Shown: positions 1 to 10,204, counted from the stretch's first letter. The stretch is 64,000 nt of DNA from Streptomyces sp. SPB162 (GCF_029504575.1 NZ_JAQFII010000001.1:2702501-2766500), one strand, 5' to 3'. Translations and numbers: made by a program. Notes: generated by a model from the sequence alone, not told the origin.

Positions 1-50
1 TACGGAGGCGGTGCGGGTCCCCATGCCCGGGTGAGCGGGGCGAGCCGCCG

Positions 51-85
51 CGCGCCCCCGGAGAACGCGGTTCTCCGGGGGCGCG
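51..85 (-). terminator. Terminator of valS
   Basis: A perfect 16-bp inverted repeat (arms 51-66 and 70-85, loop of 3) lies 25 bases past the valS stop codon. There is no T-run, which is usual for Streptomyces hairpin terminators. The first 50 bases hold nothing recognisable. Confidence 0.7.
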
Positions 86-109
86 GGTGGTGGCGGTGGT
101 GCCGGTGGG

Positions 110-2740
110 TCAGCCCTGCGGCAGGTCGGCCAGCTGGGCGGTGATGCGGGCGATGTCCGCCTCGGCCGCCGCGAGCCGGACCCGGATCTTGTCCACGACC
201 TGGTCCGGTGCCTTCGCGAGGAACGCCTCGTTGCCGAGCTTGCCCAGCGCCTGCGCCTTCTCCTTCTCGGCCAGCCCCATGTCCTTGGTCAGCCGCTTGC
301 GCTCGGCCTCCACGTCGATCGTGCCGGACAGGTCCAGCGCGACGGTGCCGCCGGCGACCGGGAGGGTCGCGGTGGCGCTGAAGTCGTCGCCCGCGGGCTG
401 CAGGCGCAGCAGCTGGCGGATGGGCGCCTCGTGGGCCGCCAGGCCGCCGGGCAGCGTGAGCTGCGCGGGGACCTTCTGGCCCGGCTGCAGGCCCTGGTCG
501 GCGCGGAACCGGCGGACCTCGGTGACCACCTGCTGGACGCCGGCGATCTCCTTCTCGGCCGCAGCGTCGCGGAAGCCGCTGTCCTGGGGCCAGTCGGCGA
601 TGACGACCGACTCGGCGCCGGTGAGCGTGGTCCACAGCGTCTCGGTGACGAACGGGACCACCGGGTGCAGCAGCCGCAGCAGCACGTCCAGCACCTCGCC
701 GAGCACCCGCCCGGAGACCTCGGCGCCGCGGCCGCCCGCGAAGAAGGTGGTCTTCGACAGCTCGACGTACCAGTCGAAGACCTCGTCCCACGCGAAGTGG
801 AAAAGCGCTTCGGAGAGCTTGGAGAACTGGTAGTCCTCGTAGAGCGCGTCGACCTGGGCGACGACCGTGTTGAGCCGGGACAGCACCCAGCGGTCGGTGG
901 CCGACAGGTCCTCGACGGGCGGGAGTTCACCCTCGACCGTCGCACCGTTCATGAGCGCGAAGCGCGTCGCGTTCCAGATCTTGTTGGTGAACTTGCCGGA
1001 CGCCTGGACCCAGTCCTCGCCGATCGGCACGTCCACACCGGGGTTGGCGCCGCGGGCGAGGGTGAAGCGGACGGCGTCGGAGCCGTACTTGTCCATCCAC
1101 TCCAGCGGATTGACCGTGTTCCCGAAGGACTTCGACATCTTCTTGCCGAACTGGTCGCGGACCATGCCGTGCAGGGCGATGGTGTGGAACGGCGGGGTGC
1201 CGTCCATCGCGTACAGGCCGAACATCATCATCCGGGCAACCCAGAAGAAGAGGATGTCGTACCCGGTGACCAGCACCGAGTTGGGATAGAACTTCTCCAG
1301 CGACTCGGTCCGCTCGGGCCAGCCCAGCGTCGAGAACGGCCACAGGCCCGACGAGAACCACGTGTCGAGCACGTCGGTGTCCTGCGTCCAGCCCTCACCG
1401 CTGGGCGGCTGCTCGTCCGGTCCGACGCAGACGACCTCGCCGGCCGGGCCGTACCAGACCGGGATGCGGTGGCCCCACCAGAGCTGACGCGAGATGCACC
1501 AGTCGTGCAGGTTGTCGACCCAGCTGAAGTAGCGGGACTCCATCTCCTTGGGGTGGATCTTCACCCGGCCGTCGCGGACCGCGTCGCCCGCGGCTTTCGC
1601 CAACGGGCCGACCTTGACCCACCACTGGAGCGACAGCCGCGGCTCGATGGTGGTCTTGCAGCGCGAGCAGTGGCCCACGGAGTGGGAGTACGGGCGCTTC
1701 TCCGCGACGATCCGGCCCTCGGCGCGCAGCGCGCCGACGATGGCGCTGCGCGCCTCCAGCCGGTCCAGTCCCTCGAACGGGCCGGGGACGGTGATGATCG
1801 CCCGCTCGTCCATGACGCTGAGGTTCGGCAGGTCGTGCCGGCGGCCGATCTCGAAGTCGTTCGGGTCGTGCGCCGGGGTCACCTTGACGGCGCCGGTGCC
1901 GAACTCCGGGTCCACGTGCTCGTCCGCGACGATCGGGATGCGGCGGCCGGTGAGCGGCAGTTCGATCTCGGTGCCGACCAGGTGCGCGTAGCGCTCGTCG
2001 TCCGGGTGGACGGCGACGGCGGTGTCGCCGAGCATCGTCTCGGCGCGGGTGGTGGCGACGACGATGGCGTTGTCGCCCTCGCCGTAGCGAATGGAGACGA
2101 GCTCGCCGTCGTCGTCCTGGTACTCCACCTCGATGTCCGAGATGGCGGTCAGACAGCGCGGGCACCAGTTGATGATGCGCTCGGCGCGGTAGATCAGCTC
2201 GTCGTCGTAGAGCTTCTTGAAGATGGTCTGGACGGACTGGGACAGGCCCTCGTCCATCGTGAAGCGCTCACGCGACCAGTCGACGCCGTCGCCGAGGCGG
2301 CGCATCTGGCCGGAGATCTGGCCGCCGGACTCTTCCTTCCACTGCCAGACCTTCTCGACAAACGCCTCGCGGCCCAGGTCGTGACGGGACTTGCCGTCCT
2401 TGGCCAGCTCGCGCTCGACGACGTTCTGGGTGGCGATGCCCGCGTGGTCCATGCCCGGCTGCCACAGCGTCTCGTACCCCTGCATCCGCTTGCGGCGGGT
2501 CAGGGAGTCGATGATCGTGTGCTCGAAGGCGTGGCCCAGGTGCAGGCTGCCCGTCACGTTCGGCGGCGGGATGACGATCGTGTAAGGCGGCTTGTCGCTC
2601 TTCGCGTCGGCCTCGAAGTACCCACGCTCCACCCAGCGCTCGTACAGCTTCCCCTCTACCTCGGCCGGCACGTACGCGGTCGGCAGTTCGGGGGTGCTGT
2701 TCGGCCCGCCATGGGGGCTGCGCTGAGAGTTGTCGGTCAC
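110..2740 (-). CDS. valS: Valyl-tRNA synthetase
   Basis: Class Ia aminoacyl-tRNA synthetase that charges tRNA-Val in the cytoplasm. The 876-residue length is normal for the family. The HIGH motif appears as HLGH at residues 67-70 after PNVTGS, and the KMSKS motif is near residues 533-537. The editing (CP1) domain lies between them. The C-terminal 60 or so residues are rich in Lys, Glu and Ala, matching the tRNA-binding coiled coil of ValRS. A perfect hairpin terminator follows. A divergent membrane-protein gene begins 118 bp upstream. I looked there for a T-box leader and did not see one. Confidence 0.97.
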   Translation of the reverse strand: MTDNSQRSPHGGPNSTPELPTAYVPAEVEGKLYERWVERGYFEADAKSDKPPYTIVIPPPNVTGSLHLGHAFEHTIIDSLTRRKRMQGYETLWQPGMDHAGIATQNVVERELAKDGKSRHDLGREAFVEKVWQWKEESGGQISGQMRRLGDGVDWSRERFTMDEGLSQSVQTIFKKLYDDELIYRAERIINWCPRCLTAISDIEVEYQDDDGELVSIRYGEGDNAIVVATTRAETMLGDTAVAVHPDDERYAHLVGTEIELPLTGRRIPIVADEHVDPEFGTGAVKVTPAHDPNDFEIGRRHDLPNLSVMDERAIITVPGPFEGLDRLEARSAIVGALRAEGRIVAEKRPYSHSVGHCSRCKTTIEPRLSLQWWVKVGPLAKAAGDAVRDGRVKIHPKEMESRYFSWVDNLHDWCISRQLWWGHRIPVWYGPAGEVVCVGPDEQPPSGEGWTQDTDVLDTWFSSGLWPFSTLGWPERTESLEKFYPNSVLVTGYDILFFWVARMMMFGLYAMDGTPPFHTIALHGMVRDQFGKKMSKSFGNTVNPLEWMDKYGSDAVRFTLARGANPGVDVPIGEDWVQASGKFTNKIWNATRFALMNGATVEGELPPVEDLSATDRWVLSRLNTVVAQVDALYEDYQFSKLSEALFHFAWDEVFDWYVELSKTTFFAGGRGAEVSGRVLGEVLDVLLRLLHPVVPFVTETLWTTLTGAESVVIADWPQDSGFRDAAAEKEIAGVQQVVTEVRRFRADQGLQPGQKVPAQLTLPGGLAAHEAPIRQLLRLQPAGDDFSATATLPVAGGTVALDLSGTIDVEAERKRLTKDMGLAEKEKAQALGKLGNEAFLAKAPDQVVDKIRVRLAAAEADIARITAQLADLPQG

Positions 2741-2858
2741 CCGGCCATTCTACGGGCGCCCCGCACCGCTCGTTACGAAGCCGTAGCGAGCCCGGCGTAA
2801 GCGACGGATAAGACATCCGGAAGGATGGGCGCACGGTCTTACGGAGGGGACGCGTCAG

Positions 2859-3749
2859 ATGAGCTACAACCAACCGCCGCCCGATCCCGGTTACGGGGGG
2901 CAGCCGAACCCCTACGGGCAGCAGCCGAATCCCTACGGGCAGCAGCAGCCGCAGCCCGGTGGCTACGGGCAGCCGCAGCAGGGCGGCTACGGGTGGCAGG
3001 CTCAGCAGCCCGGGTACGGCTACCCTCCGCAGCCGCCGACCGGCCGGAAGAACACGGCGTGGATCATCGTCGCGGTCGTGGTGGTGATCGCCGCGATCGG
3101 CGGGGGCGCGTTCGCGCTGCTCGGCAGCGACAGCGACAAGGTCCACGACACCGTCAGCAGCAGTGGCGGCGCCGACAGCAAGACCGGCGGCGGCGACGAC
3201 GGCAAGAAGTACAAGCTGACCACTCCGCAGACCCTCGCCGGGGAGTTCCAGCTCAAGAACCCGCTGGACTCCGCCGCCAAAGCCTCGTTGAGTTCCACGC
3301 CCGGGATCGCGAACCCGCAGCCGGCGGGCGGGGGCTACGACACCAGTGCCCAGAAGCACATGCTGTTCCGGGGCGCCTGGGGCACGGTGGCCAACCCCGA
3401 GCTTGAGGTGGACACGCTCTTCGTCGTCGGCAAGAAGGACCTCGTCAGAGAGGACGACGTGGAGTTCCTCGGGACTCCGCAGAAGGTCACGCCGGAGGGG
3501 CTCGACGCCGGCGCCGTCATGAAGTGCCAGATGGCCCGGTACAAGGCGCCCTCCGGCAGCAACTCTCCGGTGAAGAGCGCGGACTTCCCGCTGTGTATGT
3601 GGGCCGACCGCAGCACGGTGGGCATCGTCCTGGTCGGCGACCCGATCGCCGCGCTCGCCGGCGTAGGCCCTCCCAGCATCAGCGACATCGCGGTCACCAC
3701 CGCGAAGGTCCGCAAGGAAGCCCGCGTCGAGATCAGAGAAACCACGTAA
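2859..3749 (+). CDS. Pro/Gln/Tyr/Gly-rich N-terminus single-pass membrane protein
   Basis: Unknown function; 296 residues. The first 60 or so are a low-complexity tail of repeated P, Q, Y and G (for example NPYGQQPNPYGQQ). One transmembrane helix follows (about 64-87) after Arg-Lys, so the tail should be cytoplasmic and the C-terminal 200 residues extracytoplasmic. A purine-rich ribosome-binding site precedes the ATG. The next gene has the same architecture and starts 53 bp downstream. Such tails are common on actinobacterial membrane proteins and may promote clustering, but that is inference. No enzyme motif is visible. Confidence 0.85.
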   Translation: MSYNQPPPDPGYGGQPNPYGQQPNPYGQQQPQPGGYGQPQQGGYGWQAQQPGYGYPPQPPTGRKNTAWIIVAVVVVIAAIGGGAFALLGSDSDKVHDTVSSSGGADSKTGGGDDGKKYKLTTPQTLAGEFQLKNPLDSAAKASLSSTPGIANPQPAGGGYDTSAQKHMLFRGAWGTVANPELEVDTLFVVGKKDLVREDDVEFLGTPQKVTPEGLDAGAVMKCQMARYKAPSGSNSPVKSADFPLCMWADRSTVGIVLVGDPIAALAGVGPPSISDIAVTTAKVRKEARVEIRETT

Positions 3750-3802
3750 CGAGACCCGGGCACACGAAGCAAGACGTACGTTCCACGAGGGGAATCAGCG
3801 AC

Positions 3803-4582
3803 ATGAGCTACAACCAGCCGCCGCCGGGCTACGGCCAGCAGCCGCAGCAGCCGCAGCAGCCCTACGGACAGCCGCAGCCCCAGCCCGGCTACGGCGGTCA
3901 CCCCCAGCAGCCTCCGCAGCAGGGCTGGCCGCAGCAGCAGGGTTACCCGCAGCAGACTCTGCAGCCGCAGCAGGGCTGGAACGGCCAGCAGCCCGGGTAC
4001 CCGCCGCAGCCGCCGCAGGGCAAGGGCAAGACCGTGGGTGTGGTGGTCGGTGTCGTGGTGCTCGCCGCGATCGCCGGCGGCATCTACTTCGCCACCAGCG
4101 GCGGGTCCAGTGGCGGTGGCGGCGACTACAAGATCGCTTTCCCGGAGAAGATCGCCGACGGCAAGTACACGAAGTCGTCGGAGAACATCGGCGCCCCGGA
4201 GAAGGGCAAGTCGGACGCCGGCATCACCGACCCGGCGAGCGTGCGGGGAACGTACAAGTCCGACAAGACGACGGTCTCCCTCTCCGGTGGCGAGGGCAAC
4301 GTCACGGACCCGAAGGCCGCGGTCGACAAGATCCTGTCGAGCGGCCTCAGCAAGAGCGGCTCCGAGGCCACCGAGCAGCACCCCGCCGGATTCGACGGCG
4401 CCGTGATGAAGTGCGCCGGCGGCGGCTCGTCCATGCCGTACTGCGTCTGGGGCGACGACAGCACCGTGATGATCTCGATGTACATCAACATCGACCTCAG
4501 CGGTACGTCCACGCCCCCCTCCGCCGCCGAGTGGGCGAACACCACGGCCAAGATCCGCAGCGAGATCCGCGTCAAGAAGTAG
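3803..4582 (+). CDS. Second Pro/Gln-rich single-pass membrane protein (tandem paralogue)
   Basis: 259 residues. It opens with MSYNQPPPGYGQ, nearly the same as the upstream gene, and has a longer P/Q/G/Y tail (to about residue 72). One transmembrane helix (about 76-95) and an extracytoplasmic domain of about 160 residues follow. Both C-terminal domains share the pattern GAVMKC followed by a Cys-Val/Met-Trp-x-D segment, with two conserved cysteines that could form a disulfide. The start is the ATG 53 bp after the previous stop, with GAGGGGA upstream. The frame is also open further upstream, but there it overlaps the previous gene and lacks sense. Function unknown. Confidence 0.82.
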   Translation: MSYNQPPPGYGQQPQQPQQPYGQPQPQPGYGGHPQQPPQQGWPQQQGYPQQTLQPQQGWNGQQPGYPPQPPQGKGKTVGVVVGVVVLAAIAGGIYFATSGGSSGGGGDYKIAFPEKIADGKYTKSSENIGAPEKGKSDAGITDPASVRGTYKSDKTTVSLSGGEGNVTDPKAAVDKILSSGLSKSGSEATEQHPAGFDGAVMKCAGGGSSMPYCVWGDDSTVMISMYINIDLSGTSTPPSAAEWANTTAKIRSEIRVKK

Positions 4583-4609
4583 CCGCGCCCGCGCGGTAGC
4601 CGCACAACG

Positions 4610-4647
4610 CGAAGGGGGCGCCCGGCAGTTGCCGGGCGCCCCCTTCG
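4610..4647. terminator. Bidirectional terminator between convergent genes
   Basis: Perfect 18-bp inverted repeat (arms 4610-4627 and 4630-4647) between the converging 3803-4582 gene and clpX. Confidence 0.8.
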
Positions 4648-4659
4648 ACGTAACGGGTG

Positions 4660-5943
4660 TCAGGCGCTCTTCTGCTCGCCCTTGCCGACGATGCGCGGCT
4701 CACGCGGCACCAGCGTCGGGTTGACGTTGGAGTGCACGACCTCGTCGGTGATGACGACGCGGGCGACGTCCTTGCGGGACGGCACCTCGTACATCACGGA
4801 CATCAGCACCTCCTCCATGATGGCGCGCAGCCCGCGCGCGCCGGTCTGGCGGAGGATCGCCTGGTCGGCGATGGCTTCCAGCGCGCTGTACTCGAACTCC
4901 AGCTCCACACCGTCGAGTTCGAAGAGCTTCTGGTACTGCTTCACCAGCGCGTTCTTCGGCTCCACGAGGATCTGCAGCAGCGCCTCGCGGTCCAGGTTGT
5001 GGACGGAGGTGATGACCGGCAGACGGCCGATGAACTCGGGAATCATCCCGAACTTCACCAGGTCCTCCGGCATGATCTCCTGGAACTGGTTCGCGGCCTG
5101 GATCTCGCGCTTGGAGCGGATCGTCGCGCCGAAGCCGATGCCCTTGGCGCCGGCCCGCGATTCGATGATCTTCTCCAGGCCCGCGAAGGCACCGCCCACG
5201 ATGAACAGCACGTTCGTGGTGTCGATCTGGATGAACTCCTGGTGCGGGTGCTTGCGCCCGCCCTGCGGCGGCACCGAGGCCGTCGTGCCTTCGAGGATCT
5301 TCAGCAGCGCCTGCTGGACGCCCTCACCGGACACGTCCCGGGTGATCGAGGGGTTCTCGCTCTTGCGGGCGACCTTGTCGATCTCATCGATGTAGATGAT
5401 CCCGGTCTCGGCCTTCTTGACGTCGTAGTCGGCCGCCTGGATCAGCTTCAGCAGGATGTTCTCGACGTCCTCGCCGACGTAGCCCGCCTCGGTGAGCGCG
5501 GTGGCGTCGGCGATGGCGAACGGCACGTTCAGCATCCGGGCGAGGGTCTGCGCGAGCAGCGTCTTGCCGGAGCCGGTGGGACCGAGGAGCAGGATGTTCG
5601 ACTTGGCGAGCTCGATGGCATCGTCGTGGCCCCGGCCGCTGTTCTCGCCGGCCTGCACCCGCTTGTAGTGGTTGTAGACCGCGACCGAGAGGGCCTTCTT
5701 CGCCGGCTCCTGGCCGACGACGTAGCTCTCCAGGAACTCGTAGATCTCCCGCGGCTTGGGCAGATCCTCCCACCGCACTTCGGAGGACTCGGCCAGCTCC
5801 TCCTCGATGATCTCGTTGCAGAGATCGATGCACTCATCGCAGATGTACACACCAGGCCCTGCGATGAGCTTCTTCACCTGCTTCTGGCTCTTGCCGCAGA
5901 ACGAGCACTTGAGCAGGTCGCCGCCGTCACCGATGCGTGCCAC
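4660..5943 (-). CDS. clpX: ATP-dependent Clp protease ATPase subunit ClpX
   Basis: AAA+ unfoldase that recognises substrates and threads them into ClpP. 427 residues from a GTG start with AAGGGGA upstream; the encoded [12 protein letters not shown] is the standard actinobacterial ClpX N-terminus, whereas the longer frame to 6003 adds 20 residues unlike the family. The N-terminal C4 zinc finger has Cys13, Cys16, Cys35 and Cys38. Walker A is GPTGSGKT, Walker B is IIYIDEID, and the pore loop is GYVG. It sits downstream of clpP2 on the same strand, separated by 173 bp that contain a hairpin. Confidence 0.97.
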   Translation of the reverse strand: MARIGDGGDLLKCSFCGKSQKQVKKLIAGPGVYICDECIDLCNEIIEEELAESSEVRWEDLPKPREIYEFLESYVVGQEPAKKALSVAVYNHYKRVQAGENSGRGHDDAIELAKSNILLLGPTGSGKTLLAQTLARMLNVPFAIADATALTEAGYVGEDVENILLKLIQAADYDVKKAETGIIYIDEIDKVARKSENPSITRDVSGEGVQQALLKILEGTTASVPPQGGRKHPHQEFIQIDTTNVLFIVGGAFAGLEKIIESRAGAKGIGFGATIRSKREIQAANQFQEIMPEDLVKFGMIPEFIGRLPVITSVHNLDREALLQILVEPKNALVKQYQKLFELDGVELEFEYSALEAIADQAILRQTGARGLRAIMEEVLMSVMYEVPSRKDVARVVITDEVVHSNVNPTLVPREPRIVGKGEQKSA

Positions 5944-6034
5944 GAGGTGTTTCCCCTTCGCCTGGGATCCGCCTAGTCCAACGGAACCTGGTGCTTCTCT
6001 CATCGACGGTACCTTGCCGCGCCCCCCGTGCGGG

Positions 6035-6065
6035 CCCCCCTTGGACCTACTCAGTCCAAGGAGGG
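6035..6065 (-). terminator. Hairpin between clpP2 and clpX
   Basis: Inverted repeat with 12-base arms (6035-6046 and 6054-6065, 11 of 12 paired) and a 7-base loop. It could end or attenuate the clpP1-clpP2 transcript before clpX. Confidence 0.5.
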
Positions 6066-6116
6066 CGGTAACACTTCCGCACTCCGGTGCCCCGCAGGGG
6101 TACCGCGACCTGCCCG

Positions 6117-6755
6117 TCAGACCGACGCGGAGGTCTTACGGGTGGAGACGATCTGGTCGACGAGACCGTACGCGAGGGCTTCCTCGGCGGTCAGGATCTT
6201 GTCGCGCTCGATGTCCTCGCGGATCTGCTCGATCGGCGTGGTGGAGTGCTTGGAGAGCATCTCCTCCAGCTGCGCGCGCATCCGGATGATTTCGTTGGCC
6301 GCGATCTCCAGGTCGGAGACCTGACCCCGGCCGGTCTCGCTGTACGGCTGGTGGATCAGGATCCGGGCGTTCGGCAGCGCCATCCGCTTGCCGGGGCTGC
6401 CGGCCGCGAGCAGCACGGCCGCGGCGGAGGCCGCCTGGCCCATGCAGACCGTCTGGATGTCCGGCTTCACGAACTGCATGGTGTCGTAGATGGCCGTGAG
6501 GGCCGTGAACGAGCCACCGGGCGAGTTGATGTAGACGGAGATGTCGCGGTCCGGGTCCATCGACTCCAGGCACAGCAGCTGCGCCATGACGTCGTTCGCC
6601 GACGCGTCGTCGATCTGCACGCCGAGGAAGATCACGCGCTCCTCGAAGAGCTTCGCGTACGGGTCGTACTCGCGCACGCCCTGCGAGGTGCGCTCGACGA
6701 AGCGCGGGATGATGTAGCGGGCCTCGGCGCCGAGCACACCTGGCGCCTCGGCCAT
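6117..6755 (-). CDS. clpP2: ATP-dependent Clp protease proteolytic subunit ClpP2
   Basis: Serine peptidase of family S14, one of two ClpP subunits that form the mixed actinobacterial ClpP1P2 chamber. 212 residues. The catalytic Ser lies in MGQAASAAA and the catalytic His in LIHQPYSE. The INSPGGS strand and the SPGKR loop are intact. The start [14 protein letters not shown] gives a short propeptide-like N-terminus. It follows clpP1 on the same strand after 107 bp and precedes clpX, the classical order in Streptomyces. Confidence 0.96.
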   Translation of the reverse strand: MAEAPGVLGAEARYIIPRFVERTSQGVREYDPYAKLFEERVIFLGVQIDDASANDVMAQLLCLESMDPDRDISVYINSPGGSFTALTAIYDTMQFVKPDIQTVCMGQAASAAAVLLAAGSPGKRMALPNARILIHQPYSETGRGQVSDLEIAANEIIRMRAQLEEMLSKHSTTPIEQIREDIERDKILTAEEALAYGLVDQIVSTRKTSASV

Positions 6756-6862
6756 CGTGCGCTCGTAGAGGCCGCTACCGGGGAAAATTCAGGGAGTTCA
6801 CTTTCACCGTCCTGGTGATGAGCAGTGGGCTGGGCGGGTTCGGCGGAGGGGTCCTGAGGTGC

Positions 6863-7480
6863 TCAGGCAGCCCCGGTGCCGCCACCGCCCGGAACGCCGG
6901 AGGCGGTGAGCATGACCTCGTCCAGCAGGCCGTAGGCGGTGGCCTCCTCGGCCGAGAACCAGCGGTCGCGGTCGGAGTCCTTGGTGATCTGCTCGACGCT
7001 CTGGCCGCTGTGCTGCGCGATGAGCTCGGCCATCCGCCGCTTGGTGTGCAGCAGCTGCTCGGCCTGGATCTTGATGTCGGTGGCGGAGCCGCCCAGACCC
7101 GCGGAGGGCTGGTGCATCAGGATCCGGGTGTTCGGCAGCGCGAAACGCTTGCCGGGGGTGCCCGCGGTGAGCAGGAACTGGCCCATCGAGGCGGCGAGGC
7201 CCATGGCGATCGTCACGACGTCGTTCTTGATGTACTGCATCGTGTCGTAGATCGCCATGCCGGCCGTCACGGAGCCGCCGGGCGAGTTGATGTAGAGGTA
7301 GATGTCCTTGTCCGGGTCAGCGGCGAGGAGGAGCAGCTGCGCGGTGATCTTGTTGGCGATATCGTCGTCGACCGCCTGGCCGAGGAAGATGATCCGCTCG
7401 TTGAGCAGTCGGTTGTAGACCTGGTCGCCGAGTCCACCGATGGTCGGCTCGCCGGCGGCGGAAGGCATCGGAGTCGTCAC
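6863..7480 (-). CDS. clpP1: ATP-dependent Clp protease proteolytic subunit ClpP1
   Basis: Family S14 serine peptidase, 205 residues, first gene of the clpP1-clpP2 operon. The catalytic Ser is in MGLAASMGQ and the catalytic His in LMHQPSAG. The C-terminus is a short Gly-rich tail ([11 protein letters not shown]). In Streptomyces this operon is needed for normal morphological differentiation, and loss of ClpP1 is buffered by ClpP3P4. The 241-bp upstream gap contains a GTTCGC-N5-GCG site (7637-7650), which fits control by ClgR. Confidence 0.96.
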   Translation of the reverse strand: MTTPMPSAAGEPTIGGLGDQVYNRLLNERIIFLGQAVDDDIANKITAQLLLLAADPDKDIYLYINSPGGSVTAGMAIYDTMQYIKNDVVTIAMGLAASMGQFLLTAGTPGKRFALPNTRILMHQPSAGLGGSATDIKIQAEQLLHTKRRMAELIAQHSGQSVEQITKDSDRDRWFSAEEATAYGLLDEVMLTASGVPGGGGTGAA

Positions 7481-7636
7481 GTATCCACCTGCTCGTTGTC
7501 GGACGGCCCGGGGCCGTCTCAGCGTCTTCGTCTTCGCGTCTTCGCGTCTTTTCTGGCGGCCGGGGAGTCAGTCCCCCGCCATCCTTCCTTGGACCCTAAC
7601 GCGCAGGTGGGGCCCAGCAATCCCCTACGCGAAACT

Positions 7637-7650
7637 GTTCGCTGTGAGCG
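7637..7650. promoter_or_regulatory. Candidate ClgR box upstream of clpP1
   Basis: The bases GTTCGCTGTGAGCG match exactly the GTTCGC-N5-GCG motif I recall being described for ClgR targets in Streptomyces lividans. It is 157 bp upstream of the clpP1 start. Binding is inferred from the motif and the target gene. Confidence 0.65.
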
Positions 7651-7675
7651 CAGGCTCACCACCCGGGTAAGCAAA

Positions 7676-7709
7676 ACGGGCCCGAACGCGGCTTCGCGTC
7701 CGGGCCCGT
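7676..7709 (-). terminator. Terminator of tig
   Basis: Inverted repeat with 9-bp perfect outer arms (7676-7684 and 7701-7709) and further inner pairing, 13 bp past the tig stop. Confidence 0.75.
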
Positions 7710-7721
7710 CGTGCGAACAGG

Positions 7722-9131
7722 TCAGGCCTTGTCGGAGGTCGCCTCGTCGGCGGCCTCGTCGGCGGCGGCGGTCTCCTCGTCGGAGCCGGCCTCCACCGTC
7801 ACGGCATCCTCGTCCTCGACCTCGTCGTCCAGGTCGACCGTCTCACCGTTGGTGTCGGTGACCTTGGCGGCCTCGACGACCACCGCGAGCGCCTTGCCGC
7901 GGGCGACCTCGCCGACGAGCATCGGCACCTGGCCGCCCTCGACGACGGCCTGGGCGAACTGGTCCGGGCTCATGCCCGAGGACGCGGCGCGGCGCATGAG
8001 GTGCTCGGTGAGCTCCTCCTGGTTGACCGACAGCTGCTCCTTGGAGACGAGCTCGTCCAGGATGAACTGGGTCTTGATGCCCTTGGTGGCCTGCGCGCCG
8101 AGCTCCGCGTCGTGCTCCTCGGCGGTCTTGCCCTCGCGCTCCAGGTAGCCGTCCCAGTCCAGGCCCATGGCCGGGAACTGGTGGTGCTCCAGGTTGTGCT
8201 TGCGGGTCTGGATCTCGTCCGCCAGGAGCTTCTCCGGCATCGGGACCTCGACCAGCTCCAGGAGGGCGTCGAGCACCTTCTCCTGGGCCTGGGTGGCCTG
8301 GTCGTAGCGCTTCATGTTCTCGAGGCGCTTGACGCTGTCCGCGCGCAGCTCCTCGAGGGTGTCGAACTCGCTCGCCAGCTGGGCGAAGTCGTCGTCCAGC
8401 GCGGGCAGCTCGCGGGCCTGGACGGACGTCACGTCCACCTTGACCGACGAGGTCTTGCCGGCGGCGGAGCCGCCCTTGAGCTCGGAGTCGAAGGTGGCGG
8501 TGCCGCCGGCCTCGAGACCGATGACGGCCTCGTCGATGCCCTCGAGCAGCTGGCCGGAGCCGATGGTGTAGCTGATGCCCTGCGCGACGCCGTCCTCGAG
8601 GACCTCGCCGTCCACGGAGGCCTCGAGGTCCAGGACCACGACATCGCCCTCGGCGGCGGCGCGCTCGACCGGCGTGGTCGACGCGAAGCGCTCGCGGAGC
8701 TGCTCCAGCGACTTGTCCACGTCCTCGTCCGACACCTCGAGGGCGTCGACGGTGACCTCGATGCCGGAGTAGTCCGGGATCTCGATCGCCGGACGGATGT
8801 CGACCTCGGCGGTGAACTTGAGGTCCTGACCGTCGTTGAACTCGGTGATGTCGACGTCGGGCTGGCCGAGAACGTTCAGCTCACCCTCGCTGACGGCCTC
8901 CGTGTAGAACTTCGGGAGTGCGTCGTTGATGGCCTCTTCGAGGACCGAGCCGCGACCGAACCGCTGGTCGATGACGCGCGCGGGGATCTTGCCCTTGCGG
9001 AATCCCGGCACCGTGACCTGCTGGTTGATCTTCTTGTAGGCCGCGTCGAGGCTGGGCTTGAGCTCCTCGAAGGGCACCTCGACAGTGAGTCGAACCCGGG
9101 TCGGGTTCAGAGTCTCGACGGCGCTCTTCAC
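7722..9131 (-). CDS. tig: Trigger factor (ribosome-associated chaperone and prolyl isomerase)
   Basis: Binds the ribosome exit tunnel and shields nascent chains. 469 residues. The ribosome-binding signature GFRKGKIP is at residues 43-50. A central FKBP-type prolyl isomerase domain (about 150-245) and the helical C-terminal chaperone arms follow. The last 40 or so residues are a highly acidic Asp/Glu/Ala tail, seen in several actinobacterial trigger factors. It lies just upstream of the clpP operon but has its own terminator, so it is probably a separate unit. Confidence 0.97.
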   Translation of the reverse strand: MKSAVETLNPTRVRLTVEVPFEELKPSLDAAYKKINQQVTVPGFRKGKIPARVIDQRFGRGSVLEEAINDALPKFYTEAVSEGELNVLGQPDVDITEFNDGQDLKFTAEVDIRPAIEIPDYSGIEVTVDALEVSDEDVDKSLEQLRERFASTTPVERAAAEGDVVVLDLEASVDGEVLEDGVAQGISYTIGSGQLLEGIDEAVIGLEAGGTATFDSELKGGSAAGKTSSVKVDVTSVQARELPALDDDFAQLASEFDTLEELRADSVKRLENMKRYDQATQAQEKVLDALLELVEVPMPEKLLADEIQTRKHNLEHHQFPAMGLDWDGYLEREGKTAEEHDAELGAQATKGIKTQFILDELVSKEQLSVNQEELTEHLMRRAASSGMSPDQFAQAVVEGGQVPMLVGEVARGKALAVVVEAAKVTDTNGETVDLDDEVEDEDAVTVEAGSDEETAAADEAADEATSDKA

Positions 9132-9324
9132 GGTTGGGTCTCCTTGGGGCTGACATCAGGGGCTTTAGAGAATCGCGCCAACACCCGGTTCCCACCATGT
9201 GAGCGGAACCGGCGGCCGACGAGACGTACTACTCGGGGACTGCGCCCCTACGTCGCCCCGTATACAGGCGCCCTTGCATAGTACCGGTACGACGGGCACG
9301 CCCGTCCCGCTCGGCAAACTCATC

Positions 9325-9401
9325 TGGTCGGGGTGGCCGGATTCGAACCGACGGCCTTCCGCTCCCAAAGCGGACGCGCTACCAAGCTGCGCCACACCCC
9401 G
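9325..9401 (-). tRNA. tRNA-Pro(TGG)
   Basis: On the minus strand the gene starts CGGGGTG and ends CACCCCG, A discriminator, then an encoded CCA (9325-9327). The acceptor stem is fully paired. The anticodon loop TTTGGGA on the TCCGC/GCGGA stem gives anticodon TGG. The T-loop reads TTCGAAT. Length is 77 bases with CCA. Confidence 0.95.
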
Positions 9402-9558
9402 CTGGTGCGAGACGTAGGCTACATGCCCTGGTACGCGCGGGCGGCCAATATTCCGTCGCGACTTCAACAGAATTCGGCACGCGCCGCGCCCGGATCAACC
9501 GGTGTGCGGCGGGGGTGTGCGAGCCGCTACGATGCGGTGTGCCAGAATCTGTGGCGCT

Positions 9559-9632
9559 GCGGGCGTAGCTCAATGGTAGAGCCCTAGTCTTCCAAACTAG
9601 CTACGCGGGTTCGATTCCCGTCGCCCGCTCCA
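9559..9632 (+). tRNA. tRNA-Gly(TCC)
   Basis: Acceptor arms GCGGGCG and CGCCCGC pair perfectly. The anticodon loop CTTCCAA on a CTAGT/ACTAG stem gives anticodon TCC. The CCA is encoded (9630-9632). Its 3' end, from 9600 to 9630, is the left attachment site of a decayed integrative element, so the last bases including CCA are probably element-derived. Confidence 0.96.
9600..9630 (+). repeat. Left attachment site (attL) within tRNA-Gly
   Basis: 31 bases covering the variable region, T-arm and acceptor 3' strand of tRNA-Gly, repeated without mismatch at 11958-11988 in direct orientation. This is the standard footprint of tyrosine-recombinase integration into a tRNA 3' end. Confidence 0.85.
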
Positions 9633-9639
9633 GATGGTT

Positions 9640-9679
9640 ACGGCCCAGGTCAGAGGGGTACTCCCCCGACCTGGGCCGT
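9640..9679 (+). terminator. Terminator after tRNA-Gly
   Basis: 12-bp perfect arms (9640-9651 and 9668-9679) with additional G/C pairing inside, 8 bases past the tRNA. It lies inside the element boundary, so it is probably element-derived. Confidence 0.7.
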
Positions 9680-9698
9680 TGTCGTTCCCGATCTTCGT

Positions 9699-10034
9699 TC
9701 AGCCTCTCGTGCCCCCGGCGCGCCCGTCCGGTCCGTGATCTTGCTGCCGTGCCCGTTCCACGAAGGCGCTCACCGCGTCACCGATCAGCCGTTCCCGCTC
9801 CGCGCCGGCGTGCTGGTAGATCAGCGCGGCGCGGGCCGTGCTGTGGCCCATCCGCGTCATGAGCTCCTTGGTGCTGGCGCCGGTCGCGGCCGCCAGGGTC
9901 TTGCCGGTATGCCGCAGAGCATGGAAGTGCAAGCCCTTGATTCCGGCCGTATCGCACGCCTTCCGCCAGAGCTTCCCGAAGTGGTTCCGGCGCGGAACGG
10001 CCTTCCGTGATCCGATGAAGACCCGGCCGTCCGC
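9699..10034 (-). pseudogene. Truncated tyrosine recombinase (integrase), C-terminal fragment
   Basis: About 111 codons remain, with an in-frame TGA at 10035-10037 just upstream. The fragment includes a VFIGSRK segment, a KLWRKAC helix, and the Box II core HALRHTGKT. MGHSTARAALIYQHA then supplies the second conserved His, and the tyrosine in IYQH is the likely nucleophile. The first catalytic Arg and the whole N-terminal DNA-binding arm are missing, so it should be inactive. Only residues from HFHALRH onward have a start-like codon (TTG at 9932). The C-terminus points toward attL, the usual arrangement for tRNA-integrated elements. Confidence 0.8.
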
Positions 10035-10204
10035 TCACAAGGACGCCCGGCATGAGCCTTGCGGCTCTCAGGTGAGGTTTGGCGCTCGGACGTCCCGCGA
10101 TGTTTCACGTGACCTAAGGGCTGTCCCGCCCGAGGCTCTGTCTGCTGTTTACCATGAAGGCCATGGCCCCTTTGGTGGAGCTCTGACCGTCGTAGGGTGA
10201 CGGC

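Noticed and set aside
431..2800. Long open frame on the plus strand opposite valS
   Set aside because: High-GC third positions leave the complementary frames free of stops. The product has no recognisable motif, while the minus strand encodes a full valyl-tRNA synthetase.
2741..2858. T-box or other riboswitch before valS
   Set aside because: The 118-bp leader is too short and I could not find a T-box or a specifier-like fold in it.
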